Of a DNA stretch of 64,000 bases, positions 11,811 to 23,853 are shown one piece after another. This DNA is from Neodiprion pinetum (lineage: Eukaryota; Arthropoda; Insecta; Hymenoptera; Diprionidae): positions 17,632,526-17,696,525 of the forward strand of contig NC_060234.1 in the NCBI RefSeq assembly GCF_021155775.2, in the 5' to 3' direction. The notes under the pieces were generated by a model, which saw only the letters and a list, made by a program, of their open reading frames with translations, had not been told where the DNA came from and did no database searches. Position numbers and translations under genes: made by a program. How positions within the stretch are numbered: the stretch's first letter is position 1; every line of letters begins with the position of its first letter.

Positions 11811-11890
11811 AACTTCTAAGGAGGGCCCTCCTCAAAGGGCCTGGACCGCAAATAATTGACAGTTTTTTCATTTGGATCTAAGACACTGAG
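11811..11890 (+). repeat. PLE terminal sequence, inverted partner of 10046-10130
   Basis: CTAAGGA (11816-11822), a GGGCCCTC.../GGGCC helix and an altered GAAA box (TGGACCG) align with the other PLE termini. It is followed by the same AACTG...TTTTTTCATTTGGATC block as the minus-strand copy. Confidence 0.45.
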
Positions 11891-14268
11891 AACCTAGATT
11901 CATTGATAAAAACACGTAGTATACATGTTCCAGCTTTCCATATCAAATCAAACGACCGATTCACCCGATCTCTCTCTATTTTTTTGCTATTTCATGTGAT
12001 TCAAATACGTATCGAAAGATTTAACCATGATTTTTTTTTCGATTTTTCGGATCTAATGTGTTCCCATGGCACCCGTGCGAAAGATCGGATTTCAGCAATT
12101 TAATTACTTGTGTGGATAAAGTTAGTGAAGTTGTCTTAACGATGCATCTTTAAGAAAAATTGTTACTCCACGCCCTTGGCTATCTCTGAAATTTAGTAAA
12201 CCATAACAAACAACATAGGATCTTCTTTTGAAAAGCCAACTCCTTCAAAGCCATTCTAAAATTGAGTAATAATGATGTTTTCTCTGATGTTACGTCAACG
12301 TTACTAACTTTAGCCTCATAATTACGTTCCAGATCCATGTAGCTCCAAATCTAGGTGACCTATGAAAATAGTTTACTTGCAAAAGTTTTTCTATTTTGTA
12401 TGAATTTTTGGCTTGTCACTTAAGAAAAATGTCTTCTCCGTTAAAGTGTGCCGAAAATCGGCGTAAATCATTCGTAATACAAAACTATCTAACAAATCGC
12501 GCTAACTGAAATTTATAGATATCATGCAAAATATTCGTTTTTTGCTAGGATCCCAAGTATTTTTGTATACACTTGTTTATTTAATGAAGTCATGTCAAAA
12601 ATAAGTTTAAATAATAATTTCTGTATTATTAAGGGATCTGGTCATATCTCACGAAAGTGCCGAGCTACGCGCACACCACTAGTGCCAACGCATGGACAAG
12701 TTTTCTTTGGTAACATTTGTCTGCTACGCTTAGTTTACGTAAAAATTGTGCGTGTGTTGAAGACGTCTTAAGCTATCCATCAAATTTGGGCCCAACATTC
12801 TGCACGCCATTCTTTATCTTACTATGAAAGCTTTTCTTTTAAAAATCTTCATATTTTTTTAACGAAAAAGAGTACAAAATATAGGCGAAATTGGATAATT
12901 TTTTTCAAACCACCGCCATTTTGCTAAAAAAATCGTCCATAGGAGGATAGGAACATTCAGCATAATTAATGATCTTTTACGAATTTTGCTTCAGATAATA
13001 TTTACGCCCACAACCTTGTACACCTTCGGGACTACTTTTTATTCGGTGACATTTTCAATCGTTTGAAAAAATGTAAAAAAGAAGTTAAAAAATTCATTTT
13101 CTGTTCTTCATGAGTGCTTTGATTTGACTTATTATCGTATCTTGACCATCGGTAGAAAATTACGAAAATCATCTATTTTTCGACCCATCACACTAGGATG
13201 ATTCCCTAATGAAAAAAATTAGACATCCCCGGTTAAGAATGACAACATATTTTTGCAACTTTCTGGTCGATATATATACAGGGTGTCCCTAAATTGAGGG
13301 ACACGGACCAGCCAGCGTGATACCTGACTGAAATGCAACCGAGAATTTCTTTACCGGAAGCTCGTCCGACGCATAGTTTTTGAATTATAAGCGATAGCGT
13401 TAGGCCAATCAGAGTGCACCATTTCATCTGGATTTGCCGCCACGGAAATTGCTGTTTTGTTCGTCTGGGTGAATTATTATTATTCGGTTACAAAGTAAAT
13501 ATCGGCACCTCCCCTCACTCGCTGTTGTACCCCTTCTCGAGCGCTGACCTCGGTATTGTTGCCGCGGCACACGCTGCCGGCCGCACACCCACGGACGCAC
13601 ACTCGTGTGTGTGAAAATAAGCGAATGCCCAGCTCCACAATACTACGAAACACACATACACGAGTGAAAATAAAAATAAATCTCGAAATAAATCAGCGGA
13701 TTTAAGATTTAATGTTATAAAACACTTCCAATCATCGATGTATGCATAAAACTAGAGATTTTAGATGATTGATATGCCGTTAGGGTTCATAATTAGTCAT
13801 TCAATCAATCTGAATTATGCTTTCCGAACATTTTTTGTGTCTTTGCAACATAATTTTTCCACTAGCTTTAAATTCATCGTTGACATCCGATTTTTCAATA
13901 ATGCGAGGGAAAAATAACTCGCTGAATTGACGTGTCAATAGGTTTGTAAATCAATTACGATTCACCTGAGTTAACACAAAATAACTGAATAAATGAGAAT
14001 TCACTGAATCACTAAAAATGATTACTGAAATCATGAGAATTATTTGAGATATAACTGAATTAGGAAGAGTTGTAATAAGTCAAGTTACTTTGAATTACTT
14101 TAGATTCGTGCCAAAATTTTGTGTTTGAAGAGAAAAATAATTAAATTCAAATAAAAAAGTAATTTTAAATCGAGAAGAAGGAAATTCCCAAATACCTGAA
14201 TTCAAATGAAGCAATTTCAATTTAATAAATCTATCTGAATTTGAGGAAAAATAATTATTATTATTTGG
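11891..14268. other. No supported gene
   Basis: Non-coding, AT-rich. A perfect 8-bp-stem hairpin (GTGTCCCT ... AGGGACAC) sits at 13283-13304, a sequence style seen at the ends of insect mobile elements. From about 13900 there is a simple-sequence drift rich in TGAAT/GAATTA steps. Confidence 0.4.
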
Positions 14269-14786
14269 AATAGAAAAATGAAGTCCAATTACATGAATAA
14301 ATTCAATCAATTCAACTCAAAAAAATATGGTGTCATTCAAATTCCTAGTTATTTCCTCGTCGATTCAATGTGGGTCTGGAGCCGCTTGTTTACTCACACG
14401 AACGATGCAATACAGTATCGATGTATGTGATTTAAGTATCAATTACTCAAAATTTATCAAACTTAAAAATATTTTGCATAAGACTATGAATTATCGAAAT
14501 ATCTCTTCTGATATTAAGACTACACGCAGAAATTTACCAAATTGATTAATTTTTACAATTTAATCGAGCCGTGTCCGATTATTTTGTTGAAATCGATTAA
14601 TCGATACATCGATTATTCTCAGATAAGTGGCCATCACTAGCATTGATCTCAACAGTTTCAACGTTACTTGCTACTCCAGACCCACATTGAATCGACGAGG
14701 AAATAACTAGGAATTTGAATGACACCATATTTTTTTGAGTTGAATTGATTGAATTTATTCATGTAATTGGACTTCATTTTTCTATT
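14269..14786. repeat. Perfect 113-bp inverted repeat with 292-bp spacer
   Basis: 14269-14381 and 14674-14786 are exact reverse complements wherever compared, with no mismatch seen. The spacer is non-coding and AT-rich. The absence of divergence means a very recent inverted duplication or a young foldback element. Confidence 0.85.
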
Positions 14787-15122
14787 TTCGGCCGGACACC
14801 TGTATATATATCTTTTATTAAACGTGAAACAATTGCATGCATTCGCGGTAATTTGTAACCCGATTGCTCAATTTATGGGTATATTACGCAGTATTTTGTA
14901 TTTTAGATACAATCGTGAAACTGTTTTATATTTCGATTACAGTCGTTAGAGCATAATTTTACCTAACTCTAGACACAAGTGTCATAAATGATAATAATTG
15001 CGCTAAACCAGGTAAGCTAAATTGGACACTCAAAAGCATAGAGAAACCTATTGAAATCGATAGTAGGGATTATCGCATTTGCGAGATACTTAATTGTAAC
15101 AGTTGGTTTGAGGTTACTGAAG
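14787..15122. other. Left flank of Polinton A
   Basis: No gene or repeat recognised. Confidence 0.4.
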
Positions 15123-15128
15123 AAGGCT
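15123..15128. repeat. Polinton A left target-site duplication
   Basis: AAGGCT here corresponds to AAGGCC at 28329-28334. Six bp is the length known for Polinton/Maverick integration; one base has changed. Confidence 0.7.
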
Positions 15129-15674
15129 AGTAAATATAATACGATAATTCTGGGACACAGTAGCGGCATACCGACAAGATCATCCCCGATTCCTTCCGTA
15201 CCGACAGTCAGTATGTTACCCCGCGATGGTAAGCCTTACCTACGGTGGTGTTATAGACAGGAGCGTTATCATAGGTAGCGCCACCGGTGTTTTTGCTCGA
15301 TTTCACTGACACAGTTCAATAACGAGATTTTAGTATTGTCAGATGAGCAACTATTTTTTAATTTTTGCCGTCAGATGAGCAGACATTTCGAATTTTTGCT
15401 GTTAGATGGCAAACATTTTACCGACGGAAGTCCTACCTATAAGAACATCAATCCAGATGGCACCACTAGTCACTTTTTTACCGATCAGGTCTGTTGTGCG
15501 CCCAATACCCACGGCAAGATGGTGTTATCTCCAGTCTTACCGACAGTCGGTGTTACTGGCAAAAGTGTTACCGCAGGTGTTGTCACAGGTAGCGCCCCCT
15601 TCATAGATTAACCGATGTTCGATCGATCGACTTTGATTTGTTTCCAATGTCCACCGCAAGATAGCTACTTTTTA
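15129..15674. repeat. Polinton A left TIR, outer part
   Basis: Aligns as the reverse complement of 27790-28328 with moderate divergence. It is rich in the recurring TTACCGAC motif. The inner part of the TIR resumes at 17708 after the foldback insertion and fades near 17775. Confidence 0.8.
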
Positions 15675-17698
15675 ACGTCCTGGTAGCTGCACCAGACAAA
15701 TCAGTCCACTAAAAAAAAATCAAACGGGAGATTTTCTTACGTTTTATTACTAAATTATTACTGCAACACTAAATTTATTACCCCTACCAGTTCAGCGTAA
15801 TCGTCTTGTGGCGTAGCATTGGTCAAAGTTGCACCAGCAATATCGTAAATTACCTATATTTAACACCATCAAGGTGTACCCAAGGTCAACATTTTTTACT
15901 TTTTCATGACTTTTTGAGGATGTCAACCTAACATAAGGAATATTAACCCATAAGGGGGTAAACAACCCTTATTCCCTAATTCTATGTATAAATCATCTTT
16001 CAGGCTGAGAACTGACCGAAATAGATTACATTCGACGTTTATTCACACCTGCAGACATACATTTATGCCCTGAAGCATTTTCAGACATTAGGGGTGCAGT
16101 AGGATGCGGTAATAAACAAACATGCCCCGACAATGTCCGTTTTCACCGAATTCCGTTGACATTTCGCGCGACTAATAATTTTTACCCACCTCTTAGGATC
16201 TTTCAAGTTTCAAAAACCAGAGCACCTTTTGTCTGGGAGTAAGTAGTTGTATCGGGATGCATTTTCGGACGTTTGGGCTGCAGTGGGGTGTGGTAATAAA
16301 ATGACTGACCCCAAAAACATTCATTTTCACCCAATTCCGTCGACATCTCGCGCGACTGATATATTCACTCACCTATGGAGATTTCTCAAGTTTCAAAAAC
16401 CAAAGCACCTTTTACCTAGAAGTATGTAGTTGTGTCGGGAATCATTTTCGCACGTTTGGGGTGCAGAGGGTAGCGGTAATAAAATGATTGACCCTAATAA
16501 CATCTATTTTCACCCGATTTCTTCGAGACCATGTTTCAATCAAGAATTTGACAGATGAAAATGTTCAAATATCAAAAATATAAAAAAATTGTTAATTCAA
16601 AAACGCGTTTTTAAATTATAGGGAAATTGTTTGGAGGAAGGGTTTTTTTCCTGGAAATCATTGTGTTTACCGACGATGCGATTGTCAAGAATGAATTTTT
16701 GATGATGTCATAAACAATGCGTTTGTTTATAACAATTTTTTGAACAATCGAAACATTGGGAAAAAAGTTTTTGTTGGTAGCTCTATTTGATTTAATTTCG
16801 TTTCTTAAATTCTTGATTAAAACATGGTCTCGACGGAATTAGGTGTAATCGGAAGTTTTTGAGAAAAGCGTCATTTTATTACTACAATCCACTAAACCCA
16901 AAACGTTCAAGAATGCTTTCCAATACAACTACATATTGCTACGAAAAAGGTGCTTTGGGTTTTAAAACTTGAAAGATCTCCATAGGTGGGTAAAATATAT
17001 CAGTCGCGCGAGATGTCGACGGAATCGGGTGAAAACGGATGTTATTGGGGTTAGTCATTTTATTACCACAACCAACTGCACTTCAAACGTGCAAAAATGC
17101 TTCCCGGCATAACTGAGTACTCTTGGCAAACAGTTGCTTTGGTTTTCAAAACTTAAAAGATTGTAAGAGGTGGGTAAAAAATATCAGTCGGGTGAGAAGT
17201 TGACGGAATTCGGTGAAAACGGACGTTGTCGGGCACGTTTTTTTAATACTACATCCTACTGGACCCCTAATGCCTGAAAAAGCTTCAGGGCACATAACTG
17301 TATGCCTGCAGATGCGACAAAACGTCGAATGCAATCAATTTCGGTCAGTTCTTAGCCTAAAAGATGATTTATCCATGGAATAAGGAAAAGGAAATATGAA
17401 TATATAATGTTTACCTCATTATGGGTTAGGATTCGTTATGTTTGGTTGATATCCTCAAAAAGTAATAAACGCGTAAAAAATTATGACGTAGGGTACACCT
17501 TGATGGTGTGAAATTTAGGTAAGTTATGATATGACTGGTGCAGCTTCGACCAATGCTACGCCACAAGACGATTACGTTGAACTAGTAGGGGTGATAAATT
17601 TAGTATTGTGGTAATATATTAGTAATAAAAAAAGTTAGAAAATCTCCCGTTCGGTTTTTTTTAGTGGACCGATTTGGCTGGTCCAAGTACCGGGACGT
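15675..17698. mobile_element. Foldback element with 9-bp TSD, inserted in the Polinton TIR
   Basis: The element starts ACGTCCTGGTA and ends TACCGGGACGT, and is flanked by the 9-bp repeat TACTTTTTA (15666-15674 and 17699-17707). The intact right TIR of the same Polinton keeps the uninterrupted site, which proves the insertion. The arms are each about 1 kb and meet near 16650. Each arm holds about three tandem units of roughly 184 bp (in the left arm starting near 16073, 16256 and 16440). Nine-bp TSDs and long TIRs are features of Mutator-like foldbacks; the family is inferred. Confidence 0.8.
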
Positions 17699-17995
17699 TA
17701 CTTTTTATTAGGTGGAGGTGGTAGTGGGTGAAATAGAACGTTTCAAAATAACGGTTGAATGCTTTGAACAGATCGTAAACATTGTTCACACGAAATGCAT
17801 ACGAAGACCTGTGGAGTAGGTTTGTAAAAAAATATTCCCACAAAATGCATGTCGAGACTTGTCCGGTGGAAAATCGGAGTAGGGATGGGTGGTATGTAAC
17901 ACGCGAGCTTATTTCGATGGTCACTCTGTTCTGATCGTCTCTTCACGTTGTGAACTGTTCTTACTTGTGAAAGAAGGAACTCTCATCGAAACACG

Positions 17996-18310
17996 ATGGG
18001 TCTGACAAAAGTCAACCACGTCAGCCGCCTAGAGAATTTGCCGACCAAAAAGATGTCGGAACTCGAAATTGGGGAGATGTAAGACGTCACTGGGCTAAGA
18101 CTGGTCAAAACGAAATACGGGGTACGCGTTCTGGCAACGATCAAGGGAAAATACAACGTCTTCTTGCCACCGAGAATCGCGAGGGTTCTACAAGAAGATT
18201 CTCATCAGCTGGCCGAAATGTGTAATATAGCTAAGGAAAATCATTTGCAATTGAAATGCCATGGTGAGGAATTCAACTGGTTTGAATTGTCATGCAGTTA
18301 TGTACCATAA
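17996..18310 (+). pseudogene. Polinton 'LP' protein (uncharacterised)
   Basis: The frame reads ENLPTKKMSELEIG, then TGLRLVKTKYGVRVLA and VFLPPRIARVLQED, and ends at TAA 18308-18310. An in-frame TAA after residue 28 breaks it. The same blocks (LPLKKVSDLEAY, GVRRVKTKFGDKIVLDL, IFLPNRLTKALQED) occur in the longer ORF at 57172-57897 of Polinton B, so this is a conserved Polinton gene lying between the TIR and the replication genes. The short beta-rich pattern with conserved Lys/Arg could suit a nucleic-acid-binding fold, but the function is unknown to me. Confidence 0.65.
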
Positions 18311-18447
18311 ATAATCTATGTCATCCCCTCCACTTCTACGAAATTCATCCGCAACGAGATAAAAGCAGGTGCGGGAGGCTGAATAGCCAGTCTTCTACCT
18401 TCAGTATTTGAGAAAAATCGAGCGCAACATCCCTCTTCAACGTGGTG

Positions 18448-19320
18448 ATGATCCTAGATGTGCAATGTTTCATCAGCCATGGCAAGAAGCTTGTACGAAA
18501 TGAAGTCGCAGTCATCAACGCAAAACAGACGGGGCTTGGTTTACATCTTTATCAAGCCACCCTGTGATTTGGCTAACTTACCGCTTGAATGTGGAACCAC
18601 TAATGCTTGGTTAACACTCAATCACCATGGAATACCATGGAATGCTGGCAATAAATCTCAGAAGGATGTATCGAAGATTGTGAGAAAAAAGGTGAGAAAT
18701 GCGTGTTACGTATACGTCAAACGGGAGGAGAAAAAAGCATGGCTGAGGGAGATCCTCGATCGTACAACGAGGGGCATTAATATGAAAGATTTGCACATCA
18801 CACCCCTGCACCGAAAAAATTTAAATGTATGGAAGCTGCACCCTGGCATGACTTAAACCATGGATACTTCCCATCGGATTGTATCTGGAAGCATGCGGGG
18901 GAACGATCGATTTGGTATGATGACAACCCTGAATACGTCCCGACATACAACTGCGCCTTTGAAAACGCGCAGCGGCTGAAGAGTTGGTATTTGAAGAAGT
19001 GTACCGGCTCTTTGGAGAAATCCTTCCGTTTGTACCAAGAATAGGGCGGTTTAAGGGCAATGAGGTCTGAGGATATCGCTTCATTGCCAAAAGAATTCAT
19101 ATACATGTTTGCATCAAACATTGTCAGTGGTGTATGGGATAAACTGCGGGAGAATATGGAAATGGACGACAACATTGCCAGTTGCCGCAGATGCCTCCTG
19201 CATTGTACACAAGAACCTGATGGTGATATAGCGGATGGAACAAACCCTCTGGTAAAAAACTGTCCTGAAGGCAACCGTCTGCCTAAAAAATACCCGCAAT
19301 ATGTACATAAATACCAATAG
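18448..19320 (+). pseudogene. Polinton 'DVQCF' protein (uncharacterised conserved ORF)
   Basis: The start reads MILDVQCFISHGKKLVRNEVAVI; the middle (second frame) reads HGIPWNAGNK and YVYVKREEKKAWLREIL; the end returns to the first frame with WHDLNHGYFPSDCIWKHAG, LKSWYLKK and, after one TAG at 19042-19044, MRSEDIASLPKEFIY and a CRRC...H cluster. So two frameshifts and one nonsense codon break a protein of about 290 residues. The opening 'xxLDVQCF...K.L' strand with later His/Cys residues is suggestive of an RNase H-fold nuclease, but I cannot name catalytic residues. A homologue lies beside the capsid gene in Polinton B (39459-40020), at the other end of the element. Confidence 0.6.
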
Positions 19321-19600
19321 AATTCATTACAATTATTACGATTATATCCTGGTTTATACATAGAATTAAACTGAAAGATTCAATAAAATTATTTGCTTAT
19401 CTAGATAATAGAATTTATTACAATTATATCCCGACTTATACGTAGAATTAGTGAGGAATATTAAATAAAATTATTTACCTATCTAGAAAATAGAATTTAT
19501 TACAATTATATCCCGGCTTGTGCATAAAATTAAAATGAAGTATTCAATGAAATTATTCACATACTTGGAAAAATAGAATCTAACACAACTATACATATAT
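19318..19600. repeat. Tandem repeat, about 83-91-bp unit, 3.3 copies
   Basis: Units start with TAGAATTTATTACAATTATA-like sequence at 19318, 19409, 19491 and (partial) 19574. Each carries AATAAAATTATT, so several poly(A) signals follow the DVQCF gene. Confidence 0.8.
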
Positions 19601-20213
19601 CTTTATAGCTTTCACACGTTCTTGTAATATAAATTTATTTGAGGGAAAATGTAAAAATATTATAAATCTTATTTGCGGTAAAATACATGATGAGTAATTG
19701 TGAATTTTATGTAATTCATAGATTTATTCTTCAAAACATCCTTACACTTCCCCATTGCTTCGTTTCCAGCCAAGTGCCATTAACTAGCGTGAACATTGGT
19801 CTATAAGCACGTGTTTGAGGGTTCGAATTTCTCTGAATGGTTAGTTGTTAACTCTAGATTATGCGGATGTGACTTTTCCTCAAATGGTATGAACATGAAT
19901 CACTCGGCCAAGAATCAAGAATAGCAAATTTTTTTCACGTCAGATATCGCTCACTACCTGCTTTTCGCTAGCCGATTTTTCCCGTGACATGGTCCTACGC
20001 TGATTAGGGTTGGGGGTGTGCAGACTCAAACGTGTTTGTCATAATTTTGTTTATTCTTTTTCGAAAGGTGGCAGAAAACTTGGACCCCCATCCCCCACAC
20101 CTAAATTCTCACGATCAGCACATCCGATGCAGACTTCTCAGTATTACACGATACGTGCAAGTCAAACGTTTTGCAGGTTGAAAGTTCGAAATATATCGAC
20201 ATCATCGTTAAAA
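19601..20213. other. Polinton A non-coding spacer
   Basis: No coding segment recognised between the tandem repeat and the polymerase start. Confidence 0.4.
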
Positions 20214-22405
20214 TGATGGCCGCCGAAGCATACTCGAACCTCGTCAAGATGATGGATAATACATACAATTTGTTGAGCGAGCTACATCCTGAGTGAGAGA
20301 ATGACGATATCTTCGAACATTCGATTGACGTTGGAATGCAAAATCTTTAATTGCTGTGTGATGTTTCCATGCGTCTGAGAACGAGCGTGGGTACGAAACT
20401 ACAGATTCAACACACAATCTCACTCGTGCAATCCTGTGTGACGGAAGATCCAGCAACAGCTACGGCAGCAGCAGCAGCAGCAGCAGCAAGCTCTAGTGAC
20501 GGGTGGTAATATCAGCAGTCCTGCGGATATACAGACGGATGATGTCGATAGTACTTTTGCCAACCGGATCCGAACAGGGGTTGTCACAAATCTGTACCAC
20601 AAGAGTTTGGCGGCCTTTCTGAACGATGCCCAGCGGGTCATTGTTGAGTGATTGAGGATGGTACTGCGCAAGGAGGGAAATGGGAAAGTTAACCTCACAT
20701 TATCGTGCAAATTTGAAAACACAAAGCTCGATGTGATTGCAAAAAAAATTGAAAGCTTCAACACCCCCAACGCAACAATCCTCCCCTCGAGCGATATACA
20801 GACGATTAGTGTACATGCGCACGGAATGATCTGCTTGTGAAGGTTGAAGATTTTGAAAAACGCGATTCATGGTGGAGCATAATCGAGATCCTCAATACTA
20901 CCGTCAACACCAACCAGTACCAGCCTATCGCTGCGGGGCTTTCAACGTTCGTTGAGCTGCCCAAGGATATTCAGCTGCAGAAGGCTGCAGAAGGCTGTGA
21001 AAGATGTCTTCTCTGGTCCATCACTACAGCCCTTCACCCAGTCAACACCCACGCTGAGAGGACTCACCACATCGTCGGTATATTTCCGAGTTGGACTGTA
21101 CAGGTATTAAATTCCCTGCTACTCTGCACGCCGTGAAAAAGTTTGAGAGATTGAATAATTTGCGAATTAATGTATACGGGATAAAGTCTCAAACTTTTTC
21201 ACACCATGCAAAATCAGAAGACAGCGTCAACGTGCCAATTTATTTAAGTAAAAGTTTGCATATTGTAAACATTAACACGATTCATCTTCTGAAGCTTCAA
21301 AGTAATGATTGCCTCAGAAATTATATGACGCGCGAGTTCACACCAAGATTTCACTTTGCTTGGATTAAAGATTTCTCACGATTGGTGAGCAAGCAATTGT
21401 GTGATTCCAATGGCCACCTGTTTTTATGCGACAGTTGTTTGTGTCACTTTGCCGTGAAACACGCCTACGACAGCCATCGGCAAGATTGTATTATGTTAAA
21501 TAAAGTGCGTATGGAATTTCCCGAGTCTAAAGATTTAGCATTTTAAAATTATCAAAACAAGCGCACCGTCCCATTTGTCGTTTATGCCGATCTCGAATGT
21601 ATATTAAAGTCCGTACCGGTGGTGAATTCCAAAATCATGCCTCAAACCGTAGAACACATGAATTTTGAAAGCATGTCCCGCACAGTGTAGGATACTAAGT
21701 ATGTACATTGCGCATACGATGAGACTTTATCAGAGTTCCATAGTAAACGCGGCGCTGATTGCATGGATTGATTCATGCAGTAGATTAAAGATTTATCAAT
21801 TCAAGTAGAGTCACGCATCAAAATATAATTCCGATGGAGTCTCTTACCCAAGTGCAACGCGATTCTTACATGCGCGCAAAAAATTGCTATATTCGCGAAA
21901 AGCTATTCACCCCTGAGGAGAAAAACTGTCTCGATCACTGTCACTTCACAGGTAAATATCGCGGTCCTGCTCATAATCGATGTATTCTGAATTTGAGAGA
22001 GACGCATACAATTCCAATAGTTTTTTACAATTTATCTGATCACGATTCGCACTATTTACACTGCTACCCACAAATAAGGAAGAATATATATCCTTCACAA
22101 AGCGAGTTGATGGAAGAATGATGCGTTTGAGATTAATCTATCCATTTCAATTTATGGCTAGCAGTATCGATGAACTTTTGTCATATTTTGACGATGCAGA
22201 TAAACTCACAACGCGTAAATTTTATAATAATCCTACAAAGTTCAGTTTCATAACCCGCAAAGGCGTTTTTCCCCATGAATACGTCGATTGTTGGGGGAAA
22301 CTCTATGAAACGCAATTACACGCAGAGAAGCATTTCTACTCACACCTCTGCGATACAAATATTTCAGACGCCGATTATAAGCATGCTAAAAATGTTTGGG
22401 GGGGA
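20214..22405 (+). pseudogene. Polinton A DNA polymerase B (5' two-thirds)
   Basis: Decayed protein-primed type B polymerase. Recognisable blocks, in order and in several frames: an N-terminal block (start ATG 20214; IRTGVVTNLYHKSL near 20560), a serine/glutamine stretch coded by CAG repeats (about 20455-20490), LTLSCKFEN and DSWWSIIEILNTTVN, a zinc-binding segment LFLCDSCLCHF (about 21421), the exonuclease block VVYADLEC (about 21575), CLDHCHFTGKYRGPAHNRC with IPIVFYNLSDHDSHY (21930-22060), and TRKGVFPHEYVDCW up to HAKNVW (22250-22400). It then stops; the palm motifs A-C are gone. At least eight stops or frameshifts. Polinton B holds the missing half of the same kind of gene. Confidence 0.8.
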
Positions 22406-22484
22406 ATTTCATTTAGAGTAAAATGTGTATTAATCGTATGGGAAAATTGTATATTATTGTTATTATTATTATAATTTTTATAGT

Positions 22485-23410
22485 AATGGATGGTACACAG
22501 ACGGGTCTAAAAATGAGATGGGCACCGGGGCCGGCTTCTGGTGAGGGGGACCAAGAACAAGCACTTTGCTCGCCCTGGGCCCACGGCCTCGGTGCTACAA
22601 GCTGAAATGTTTTCCCTTGATGACCTGTGCCAGGCATATCCTGAGTAACGGCTACAAAGGGAAACACATAGACATCTGCAGTTACAGTCGGACGGCACTT
22701 GAACACCTGGACGCATACGTCTTAAGGTCAGTGCTGACTTGGGACTGCATCACTCTTCTATCGCGGCTGGCAAAGAATAACCGCATAAGCTTTATATGGG
22801 TGCCAGGACATAGTGGCATCCAAGACAACGAGCTGGCACACAACCTAGCCAGAGAAGGAGCCTCTCCCGAACAAGCGATGAGGACTACCTCGCTGGCCTA
22901 TCTCCAGGGTACGTAAAATGCCTATCTTGACAATGGACGGAGACTCGCTTTGCGGAACTCTGGGGCAGAGCACCGGGCGTGGATCATACTAGGGCCCTAT
23001 TCCAGGAACCATTGCACGTACTAGCAGCGACATTCATCAATCTAAACAGGACCGAGCTGAGAACCGCGATGGGTCTCATTACCGGTCGCCGGTACACGGG
23101 CAGGCACCTCGTACACTTGGGGCTTAGAACAGAATCCCTGTGCCCCAGATGCGGGGAAGAGCAGAAGACTCCCCTCCACCTCATCACCCGGTATGGTGAG
23201 CTCGAGGGACGGCGTAAACAGGCCCTTGGAGCTAGCTACACCGGCAAGGAAGAAATTGAGGAAATAGGGGTGAGCAGGCTGCTTCAATTCGCCAAGCTGG
23301 CCGGCCTCACGTCGTTTCCTACATCTAGAGTGCGCCAACGGGCCCAGGCAGAATGGTCCAGCAGGACTGAGCGCCCAGTTACCCCCGTCTAACTACAATA
23401 CAATACAATA
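22485..23410 (+). mobile_element. 5'-truncated non-LTR retrotransposon
   Basis: Only the RNase H domain and the C-terminal zinc-knuckle tail of a Jockey/I-type ORF2 remain. TDGSKNEMGTGAGFW opens RNase H near 22496; HIDICSYSRTALEHLDAYV and WVPGHSGIQDNELAHNLAREG (near 22800) are its later motifs. The tail (22979-23392) has LRTAMGLITGRRYTG and CPRCGEEQKTPLHLI, the C-x2-C...H knuckle typical of these elements. Two frameshifts separate the parts. The 3' end is a short ACAATACAATACAAT simple repeat. TAGTAATG occurs at both edges (22482 and 23410) and may be the TSD. It lies in the deleted polymerase/integrase region of Polinton A. Confidence 0.75.
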
Positions 23411-23477
23411 GTAATGAATATGACTCATGTGTGTACAAAATCTTTTATTGTAATTCTGAAAATACATAAAAATCATG

Positions 23478-23576
23478 TTACATGTCTGGTTTATTTATCT
23501 GACTATTGTGTGAACTGTCAAACCCCAACCACTTCATATACAGCTGATTCCCACGTTTGCGCAATATTTTCTCCAT
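23478..23576 (-). pseudogene. Polinton A integrase, C-terminal chromodomain-like tail only
   Basis: Thirty-two codons read MEKILRKRGNQLYMKWLGFDS..., the chromodomain-like end of Polinton integrases (aromatic residues and the KW pair conserved). The catalytic core is deleted. The homologous tail in Polinton B (46350-46409) stops earlier, right after VKWF. Gene order (integrase next to polymerase, transcribed convergently) is as in Polinton B. Confidence 0.6.
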
Positions 23577-23609
23577 AGTTTATGTTGCTGCTGTTGCTGC
23601 TTCGAAGTA

Positions 23610-23800
23610 TCCATCAATTCTTGCAACGGTGTTTCTAAGGACTTAAATACTTCTCCCATACTGCTCAGTCGTGTCTTTGTTCAACTTAATCACCTCATGC
23701 TTCGGACGTATGGCAGCGCATGCTTCGGACGTATGGCAGCGCATGCTTTCGATATTTCACTCAACGTATCGCTATGCTTACGAATCTTGGTACTCTCCAT
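23610..23800 (-). pseudogene. Polinton A accessory protein (homologue of 44235-45135)
   Basis: From ATG 23798-23800 the frame reads LSEISKACAAIRPKH, matching LHQIAQASAAIRRKH at the start of the Polinton B ORF 44235-44837. A 23-bp tandem duplication (CATGCTTCGGACGTATGGCAG repeated at about 23699-23744) shifts the frame. The rest is truncated. Confidence 0.55.
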
Positions 23801-23853
23801 GTTAGCAACCTAGTTTTCGCAATGAAACTGTACAAGTTTGCGTTAGTTTATGC

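Noticed and set aside
16073..16550. CRISPR-like array
   Set aside because: Units of about 184 bp are directly adjacent, without spacers, and inside a transposon arm of a eukaryotic genome.
16247..17334. Short ORFs (16247-16429 plus, 17146-17334 minus)
   Set aside because: Both lie in the tandem units of the foldback element and mirror each other.
18798..19361. Minus-strand ORF of 187 codons
   Set aside because: Antisense of the DVQCF pseudogene, whose sense frames match the Polinton B copy.
20455..20490. CAG repeat as a separate microsatellite locus or gene
   Set aside because: It falls in the decayed polymerase N-terminus of Polinton A and is better read as a low-complexity coding stretch.
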